A stretch of 54,793 nucleotides of DNA, taken from the NCBI GenBank assembly GCA_946188345.1, contig CAMHUI010000015.1, positions 1 through 54,793 of the forward strand. Direction: 5' to 3'. Under the pieces are notes generated by a model. The model did no database searches. It was not told the DNA's origin and worked only from the letters and a program-made list of their open reading frames with translations. Positions within the stretch are counted from its first letter, which is position 1, and each line of letters starts with the position of its first letter. The translations under genes and the position numbers were made by a program. The DNA is from an uncultured Prevotellaceae bacterium. Its GTDB lineage: Bacteria > Bacteroidota > Bacteroidia > Bacteroidales > Bacteroidaceae. Below are positions 49,886 through 54,793 of the stretch, piece after piece.

Positions 49886-51148
49886 TCAATTGTCCCTTTC
49901 GATGAAGTCGGTGACGAGCTTGAATACTGGCTCGTAGCTGTCGAATACGGCATGCTGCCAGTCATCCTGCGGCGTGTGGTAGAAGGGGAAGGCGTCGCCT
50001 TCTTCATTCTCGAGGAAGATGCATGGGACGTGGCGCACTGCAAAGGGGTAGTGGTCGCTGTTGGCCGCCAGTTTGCCGTGGTTCAGCGCGGTGAAGTATT
50101 GTTTCTCTCTGACGATGTCCTCGAACAGCGGGAACTTCTGTTCGCCGGTGTCGCTGGTCTCGCAGTAGAGCACGGGGTTGTTGTCGCCAATCATGTCGAT
50201 GTTCATCAGATACTTGATACGGCTGAGCGGCAGCGTGGGATGGTCGATAAACCAGTTGGAGCCCCTGAGGTTGGCGTCTTCGCCCGAGAAGGCCACGAAG
50301 TAGACGTCGTACTGGGGCTTGTGGACGGCATAGTGGCGGGCCAGGGTGACGAGCATGGCCGTACCCGAGGCATTGTCGTTGGCTCCGCCGTAGAATACCT
50401 TGCTGCCCAGATTGCCGATGTGGTCGTAGTGGGCGGTAAAGACGTAGCAGCTGTCGTGGCGCTCGCCCTCGACCTTCGCAATGACGTTGAAGCACTCATA
50501 GCCCTCGTAGAAGTGGTTGTCGATGTCTATCTTGGCATGGTGTGCACCCCTGACGGCTTCGGCCATCGTCCAGATGACGGGCTTCTCGGCCACACGCTCG
50601 CCGTAGGCCTTGTAGAACTTCAGCGGCGTGTCCCAGGTCAGGATGAGACCGGCATTAGGGCAGCCGGCATCGTTCTGCAGCCGGGAGAAGTCCTGACGGT
50701 GCTTGTAGGTGAACCAGAAGTCGCACACCACGAGGGCCCCTTGATACTCGGGCCTTGCCAGGTCGCTGAAGAGCTTGTCGGAGTCGTAGTTCAGCGTGTC
50801 GACATGGTAGAGCGGGAACTCGCCATGGACAGCCGGAGTAAACTCGCGCACGGTAAAATCCTTTCCGGCCACCAGTCGCCGGCCGTCGGCGCTCATCTTC
50901 ATGCGCTTGGGGAAGGTGTTGATGTCGAGACGGAAGGGTTGGCGGATGACTTCGTTAACGCCTGCCTTCTCGTATTCCTTTTCCAGAAAACAGCCGGCCT
51001 TGTTGGCTCCGCCGAGGGCATAGCCGCGACCCTGATACTTGGACGAGCACAGCGTCTTCACTAACTTCTTGTAGTAGGACAGGTCCTGAGCCTCGGTCAG
51101 CAGCGCCGATGAGGCCAGCAGGATGGTAAACAGGATTCTCGCTTTCAT
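49886..51148 (-). CDS. Exported M28-family aminopeptidase
   Basis: The 420-residue protein has a signal peptide (MKARILFTILLASSALLTEAQ) and the co-catalytic zinc motifs of M28: TAHYDHIG (His, Asp), GGANDNASGTAML (bridging Asp), AFSGEDANLRGS (Glu), MNIDMIGDN (Asp) and the last His in FYHTPQDDW. M28 peptidases remove N-terminal residues from peptides in the periplasm. The start is ATG 51148, as it gives the clean signal; earlier codons are non-conserved. It ends 22 bp from repeat B. Confidence 0.9.
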   Translation of the reverse strand: MKARILFTILLASSALLTEAQDLSYYKKLVKTLCSSKYQGRGYALGGANKAGCFLEKEYEKAGVNEVIRQPFRLDINTFPKRMKMSADGRRLVAGKDFTVREFTPAVHGEFPLYHVDTLNYDSDKLFSDLARPEYQGALVVCDFWFTYKHRQDFSRLQNDAGCPNAGLILTWDTPLKFYKAYGERVAEKPVIWTMAEAVRGAHHAKIDIDNHFYEGYECFNVIAKVEGERHDSCYVFTAHYDHIGNLGSKVFYGGANDNASGTAMLVTLARHYAVHKPQYDVYFVAFSGEDANLRGSNWFIDHPTLPLSRIKYLMNIDMIGDNNPVLYCETSDTGEQKFPLFEDIVREKQYFTALNHGKLAANSDHYPFAVRHVPCIFLENEEGDAFPFYHTPQDDWQHAVFDSYEPVFKLVTDFIERDN

Positions 51149-51297
51149 AATGAAGTGCATATAAATAAAGGTTCCTGTGCAAAGATATGACTTTTTTCTT
51201 GTACCCCCAAAGCAATCGCAAAATAATTCTCCTTTTTCTTCGCATAATCGGAATTTCTTTGTAATTTTGTGCCACAAATCCAAAAACAATAAAGAAA

Positions 51298-51792
51298 ATG
51301 AGAAGCAGAACAGCCAATTGGTTTGAAACCAAAATCCGCTATGAGAAGACCATGGAAGATGGTCTTGAGAAGAAAGTTACCGAACAGTATGTTGTTGATG
51401 CCCTGAGCTTTACTGAAGCCGAAGCGAGCATCCTTGAGGAGATGAGTTCCTATATCAGCGGCGAATTCAAGATTACCGACATCAAGCCTGCCGCCTACAG
51501 CGAGATATTCTTCAGCGAGGCTCCGGCTGACGACCGCTGGTATAAGGCCAAGCTGCAGTTCATCACCATCGACGAGAAGACGGAGAAGGAGAAACGCGCC
51601 ACGGTCAACTATCTGGTGCAGGCCGGAACGTTGCCCATGGCTGTCAAGCACATCGACGAGGTCATGGGGACAACCATGAACGACTACGTCATTGTCAGCG
51701 TTGCCGAGACACAGATAATGGATGTCTTTGAACATCATGCCGGCACAGGCAAAAAGGAAGAAGTTGACGACAAACCAGAATACGAGGAATAA
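51298..51792 (+). CDS. DUF4494 protein
   Basis: The 164-residue protein reads RSRTANWFETKIRYEKTMEDG at the start, typical of DUF4494. KVTEQYVVDALSFTEAEASILEEM and WYKAKLQFITIDEKTEKEKRATVNYLVQA follow, and the end is acidic and low in complexity. DUF4494 is a Bacteroidetes family found in chromosomes and some phages, of unknown function; it has a strand-rich core of the sort that binds other proteins or nucleic acid. A -7 TAATTTTG is at 51262-51269. The YggS gene starts 10 bp after its stop. Confidence 0.85.
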   Translation: MRSRTANWFETKIRYEKTMEDGLEKKVTEQYVVDALSFTEAEASILEEMSSYISGEFKITDIKPAAYSEIFFSEAPADDRWYKAKLQFITIDEKTEKEKRATVNYLVQAGTLPMAVKHIDEVMGTTMNDYVIVSVAETQIMDVFEHHAGTGKKEEVDDKPEYEE

Positions 51793-51802
51793 GCATTTCG
51801 CG

Positions 51803-52474
51803 ATGGGCATCATCACCAAAAATCTGTCAGATGTGCGCAGCCTCCTGCCCGAGGGCGTCAGGCTCGTTGCCGTCAGTAAATATCATCCCGAGGAAGCGCT
51901 GCAAGAGGCCTATGAGGCAGGCCAGCGCATCTTCGGGGAGAGTCATGTGCAGGAACTCATGCGCAAGCAGGAGGCCCTGCCGAAGGATATCCAGTGGCAT
52001 TTCATCGGCCATCTGCAGACAAACAAGGTGAAATACATCGCACCCTTCATCGATACCATCGAAGCCGTAGACAGCATCCGCCTGATGCGCGAAATCAATA
52101 AGCATGCCGAACGCTGCCAGCGCTGCATCAAGATCCTGCTGGAGCTGCATATCGCCACCGAGGAAACTAAGTACGGATTCTCGCTGGACGAGTGCCGGCA
52201 GATGCTTGCAGAAGGCGAATGGCGGCAGCTGGAGCATGTGCAGATCGTGGGATTGATGATGATGGCATCGAATGTAGATGATGAAACTCAGATTGCCCGT
52301 GAATTCGACATCGCTGCACAATTCTTCAATGAGGTGAAAGCAGGGTTCTTTCCCGATGATGCTGCCTTCTGCGAGCGCAGCTGGGGTATGAGCCACGACT
52401 TCCCCATTGCCGTGCGGCATCAATCTACACTCGTCAGAGTGGGAACCCGAATCTTTGGTGAACGGGTCTATTGA
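51803..52474 (+). CDS. YggS/PROSC-family PLP-binding protein
   Basis: The 223-residue protein binds pyridoxal phosphate and helps keep PLP homeostasis. Lys26 in VAVSKYHP is the PLP lysine; IFGESHVQEL, WHFIGHLQTNKVKYI, LMMMASNV and SWGMSHDFPIAVRHQSTLVRVGTRIFG are family motifs, including the phosphate-binding SxGMS-like turn. It is a single TIM-barrel domain, as usual. ATG 51803 gives the normal N-terminus. It is 10 bp after DUF4494 and 31 bp before the cyclophilin gene, so the run is probably co-transcribed. Confidence 0.93.
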   Translation: MGIITKNLSDVRSLLPEGVRLVAVSKYHPEEALQEAYEAGQRIFGESHVQELMRKQEALPKDIQWHFIGHLQTNKVKYIAPFIDTIEAVDSIRLMREINKHAERCQRCIKILLELHIATEETKYGFSLDECRQMLAEGEWRQLEHVQIVGLMMMASNVDDETQIAREFDIAAQFFNEVKAGFFPDDAAFCERSWGMSHDFPIAVRHQSTLVRVGTRIFGERVY

Positions 52475-52505
52475 TTATCAATCCCTTACATCAATAATTG
52501 CCCCT

Positions 52506-53189
52506 ATGAAAAGATTATCGCTGTTGTTGCTGGCCGGATTGTCGGCCTTGACTCTTGCCGCCCAAGAAGACGAGAAACGGCAGGAAGTGCTCATCGAAAC
52601 CACGATGGGGAACATCCGCGTTGCCCTCTACAACGAGACACCGATGCATCGCGACAACTTCCTGAAACTGGTCAGGGAAGGGTATTACGACGGAAACCTC
52701 TTCCACCGGGTCATCTATAACTTCATGATTCAGAGCGGCGACTCCACCTCCCGTCATGCCCAGCCCGAACAGATGCTCGGACTCTATTCACCCGACTATA
52801 CTATTCCAGCCGAGATTCGCTATCCCGCCATCTTCCACAAGCGTGGTTCGTTGGCAGCAGCACGAGAGCCTGACGATGTAAACCCGGAACATGCTTCGTC
52901 GGCAAGCCAGTTCTATATAGTCTACGGCCGAAGGTTCAACGACGAAATGCTCGACGAGCAGCAGAACCGGCTCGACAACCAGACCAACGGACAGGTGAAA
53001 CTCACGCCAGAGGTCCGCGAGGTGTATAAGAGGGTAGGGGGCACACCCCATCTCGACGGGCAGTATACCGTCTTCGGCGAGGTCCTGGAAGGACTGGACG
53101 TGGTGAAGGAAATCGACTGGGTGCCGACAGATGAAAACGCCCGACCCAAGGAGGACGTGAGAATCGTACGTGCAACCGTGATGGAATAA
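52506..53189 (+). CDS. Secreted cyclophilin-type peptidyl-prolyl isomerase
   Basis: The 227-residue protein has a signal peptide (MKRLSLLLLAGLSALTLAAQ) and a cyclophilin domain with TTMGNIRVALYNETPMHRDNFLKLVREGYYDGNLFHRVIYNFMIQSGD, SASQFYIVYGRRF and a final YTVFGEVLEGLDVVKEI. The FHRV and SQFYI motifs hold the active-site residues. It would assist protein folding in the periplasm. An insertion around residues 140-175 is longer than in E. coli PpiA. It lies 31 bp after YggS and 19 bp before the metallophosphoesterase. Confidence 0.93.
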   Translation: MKRLSLLLLAGLSALTLAAQEDEKRQEVLIETTMGNIRVALYNETPMHRDNFLKLVREGYYDGNLFHRVIYNFMIQSGDSTSRHAQPEQMLGLYSPDYTIPAEIRYPAIFHKRGSLAAAREPDDVNPEHASSASQFYIVYGRRFNDEMLDEQQNRLDNQTNGQVKLTPEVREVYKRVGGTPHLDGQYTVFGEVLEGLDVVKEIDWVPTDENARPKEDVRIVRATVME

Positions 53190-53208
53190 TTTTATAAGTA
53201 GGACAACA

Positions 53209-54309
53209 ATGCGTCTAGGATTCTTTCTTTTGTTATTGCTCATACCGCTCACCGGCTGCGTGTTCGTAGGCTGGCATGTGTGGCGTATCTTACTCCTGTC
53301 TGCATGGCTGAAGGCGCTGATTGTCACGCTGATGACGCTCTGCGTGGCATCACTCTTCCTGAGCTTCTGGTACGGACTCGACCGCATGCCGATGACACTG
53401 GCTCGAATCTTCTACGCCATCGGAACATCCTCGCTCATCGTACTGCTCTACCTCTTCATGCTCTTCGTCGTGATGGACCTCGGAAGGCTCTGCCGCCTGA
53501 TACCGTCGGCGTTCATGCACAACAGCCTGCCTGGTACGCTCACCGTGCTGGGCATCATGATGGCAGTCTTCATCTATGGCAAACTGCATTATAACAATAA
53601 AGTACGTGTACCTATTAATATACATACAGGTAAGCTCTCGCGTCCTATGCGCCTTGTGATGATTAGCGACATCCATCTGGGCTACCACATTACCCGCAAT
53701 GACTTGTCGAAATGGGTCGATATGCTCAATCAGGAGCACCCGGATGCCATCCTCGTCGCCGGCGACATCGTTGACATCAGCGTACGGCCGCTCTTAGAGG
53801 AGAATATGGCTCAAGAGTTCCGGCGGCTGAACGCACCTGTCTATGCCTGTCTCGGAAACCATGACTATCTGGCCGGCGAACCTCGCTCGGAGCAGTTTTA
53901 TCGGGAAAGCGGCATACAACTGCTGCGCGACACGTCGGTCGTCATCAATGGCGAACTGCTCGTGATTGGTCGCGACGATCGCACAAATATCCACCGGGCA
54001 ACAGTAGCACAGCTGGTCAAAGCCGCATCCATGATGGACAAACCACAAGGCTTTACCGTCCTGCTCGACCACCAGCCTTATAATCTTGAAGAGGCAGAGC
54101 AGGCCGGCATTGACTTCCAGTTTAGCGGACATACCCACTATGGGCAAGTATGGCCCATCTCGTGGATAGAAGACCTGATCTACGAATGTGCCTTTGGCAA
54201 CCATCAGCGAGGCAATACGCGCTATTATGTGTCAAGCGGCATCGGAATATGGGGAGGAAAGTTCCGCATAGGGACTCGTTCGGAATACATCGTGGCCACC
54301 ATAGAGTAG
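53209..54309 (+). CDS. Membrane-anchored metallophosphoesterase
   Basis: The 366-residue protein has about four membrane helices in the first 125 residues (LGFFLLLLLIPLTGCVFVGW, LIVTLMTLCVASLFLSFW, SSLIVLLYLFMLFVV, GTLTVLGIMMAVFIYG). A calcineurin-like phosphoesterase domain follows with MISDIHLGYH, LVAGDIVDIS, CLGNHDYLAG, LLDHQPYN and FSGHTHYGQVWP, giving the full metal-ligand set. This is the YkuE-like class, whose substrates may be lipid or UDP-linked phosphates; the substrate here is unknown. It is the last gene before the rRNA operon. Confidence 0.9.
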   Translation: MRLGFFLLLLLIPLTGCVFVGWHVWRILLLSAWLKALIVTLMTLCVASLFLSFWYGLDRMPMTLARIFYAIGTSSLIVLLYLFMLFVVMDLGRLCRLIPSAFMHNSLPGTLTVLGIMMAVFIYGKLHYNNKVRVPINIHTGKLSRPMRLVMISDIHLGYHITRNDLSKWVDMLNQEHPDAILVAGDIVDISVRPLLEENMAQEFRRLNAPVYACLGNHDYLAGEPRSEQFYRESGIQLLRDTSVVINGELLVIGRDDRTNIHRATVAQLVKAASMMDKPQGFTVLLDHQPYNLEEAEQAGIDFQFSGHTHYGQVWPISWIEDLIYECAFGNHQRGNTRYYVSSGIGIWGGKFRIGTRSEYIVATIE

Positions 54310-54423
54310 CAGAATAAACAAACAGAACACCCTCCCAAATTCCCAATTCTTGTCCTTTTGGCCTTGATATTTGTCAAGAATCAAGAAAAATTTCATTCTT
54401 TTTGAAAAATAATCACAAAAATA

Positions 54424-54455
54424 TTTGCGACATTTCAAAAAAGTCCTTACCTTTG
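54424..54455 (+). promoter_or_regulatory. rRNA operon promoter and leader
   Basis: TTTG (54424-54427), a 20-bp spacer and TACCTTTG (54448-54455) match the consensus about 290 bp before the 16S 5' end. The leader (to 54747) contains GAACCAT-ATAAT-ATGGTTTTC, a hairpin, and a possible boxA-like GTTCTTTGAGA near 54499. No open reading frame or tRNA is seen in it. Confidence 0.8.
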
Positions 54456-54747
54456 CATCCGCTTTCGCCCCGAAAATGGGGTGCAGGCAAAAAAGAAAGA
54501 GTTCTTTGAGACGATTACATAAAACAAACAAGTAGTACAAGAAGCGAGAACCATAATAATGGTTTTCGGGTAGAAGTTAACCCTTCGTCTACGCGAGTAT
54601 CTTTAAAAGAAATCGCGAGATAGAAATGAGTGACTTTTCCAGGAAGTATATAAACTTGATTTTCGGATGCGTACTGAGACAGACAATTCTCTCGTTCCTC
54701 CTTTCCGGTTTTTCCGTTGGTGGATACATAGAGATAATATTATTTAT

Positions 54748-54793
<46 letters not shown>

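Overview
The window is a chromosomal segment of a Bacteroidales bacterium, most likely Prevotella or a close relative in the Prevotellaceae. Four things point there. Many genes are preceded by the Bacteroidetes sigma-ABfr promoter pattern (-33 TTTG, 19-20 bp spacer, -7 TAnnTTTG). There is a SusC/SusD pair, and Bacteroidetes-typical families such as GldB, DUF4332, DUF4494, DUF4153 and DUF5715. The last 46 bases are the 5' end of a 16S rRNA gene that reads like Bacteroidales 16S. Most of the window is housekeeping genome; I see no prophage, integrative element, transposase, tRNA or CRISPR array.

Layout. 1-5 kb: end of recF with an overlapping DUF721/DciA-like gene, a small outer-membrane barrel, pyruvate kinase and a SagB-type nitroreductase (minus strand), then DUF4332, a small envelope protein, HU, a 29-residue basic protein and RNase G (5-6.8 kb). 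6.8-12.7 kb (minus): transketolase, rpiB, cutC and a transglutaminase-like protein in one overlapping operon. 13-18 kb (minus): an orphan susC-susD pair with a long leader. 18-26 kb: a gene remnant, a 430-bp intergenic repeat, a WYL regulator with rnhB, then an operon of M3 peptidase, dCMP deaminase, S41 protease and 5-formyl-THF cyclo-ligase. 26-35 kb: a MaoC hydratase, a PurF-like protein without the glutaminase cysteine, a GH92 mannosidase-family enzyme with Gln at the usual acid position, an Ala/Glu-rich lipoprotein, mtaB, a GT2 glycosyltransferase and gldB. 35-38 kb: DPP-IV-like peptidase and a PqqD-like protein. 38-48 kb (minus): a long cluster phoH-purC-menG-aroE-TPM-lemA-purM-prfA-DUF4153-pyrF, mixing purine and pyrimidine synthesis, menaquinone, shikimate and translation genes. 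48-54.3 kb: DUF5715, an M28 peptidase, DUF4494, YggS, a secreted cyclophilin and a membrane metallophosphoesterase. 54.4 kb to the end: rRNA promoter, leader and 16S start.

The most unusual material is intergenic. (1) Arrays of the near-palindrome AAAATAG-S-CTATTTT at exactly 22-bp spacing occur at two places 33.7 kb apart (4 and 3 units). (2) Two inverted copies of a non-coding element of about 430 bp, 31 kb apart, share hairpins; one is a 16-bp perfect stem with a CACCA loop. A probable truncated third copy abuts the second 22-bp array. (3) Two 9-bp-period ATAGTnnnn arrays each lie just upstream of a start codon inside a minus-strand operon. I do not recognise any of these three as a named element.

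Among proteins, the most interesting are the GH92 enzyme with Gln628 in place of the usual acid Glu, the PurF homologue lacking Cys1, and susC with a C8 tract early in its coding sequence. Calls rest on reading of motifs, lengths and context; no database search was run.
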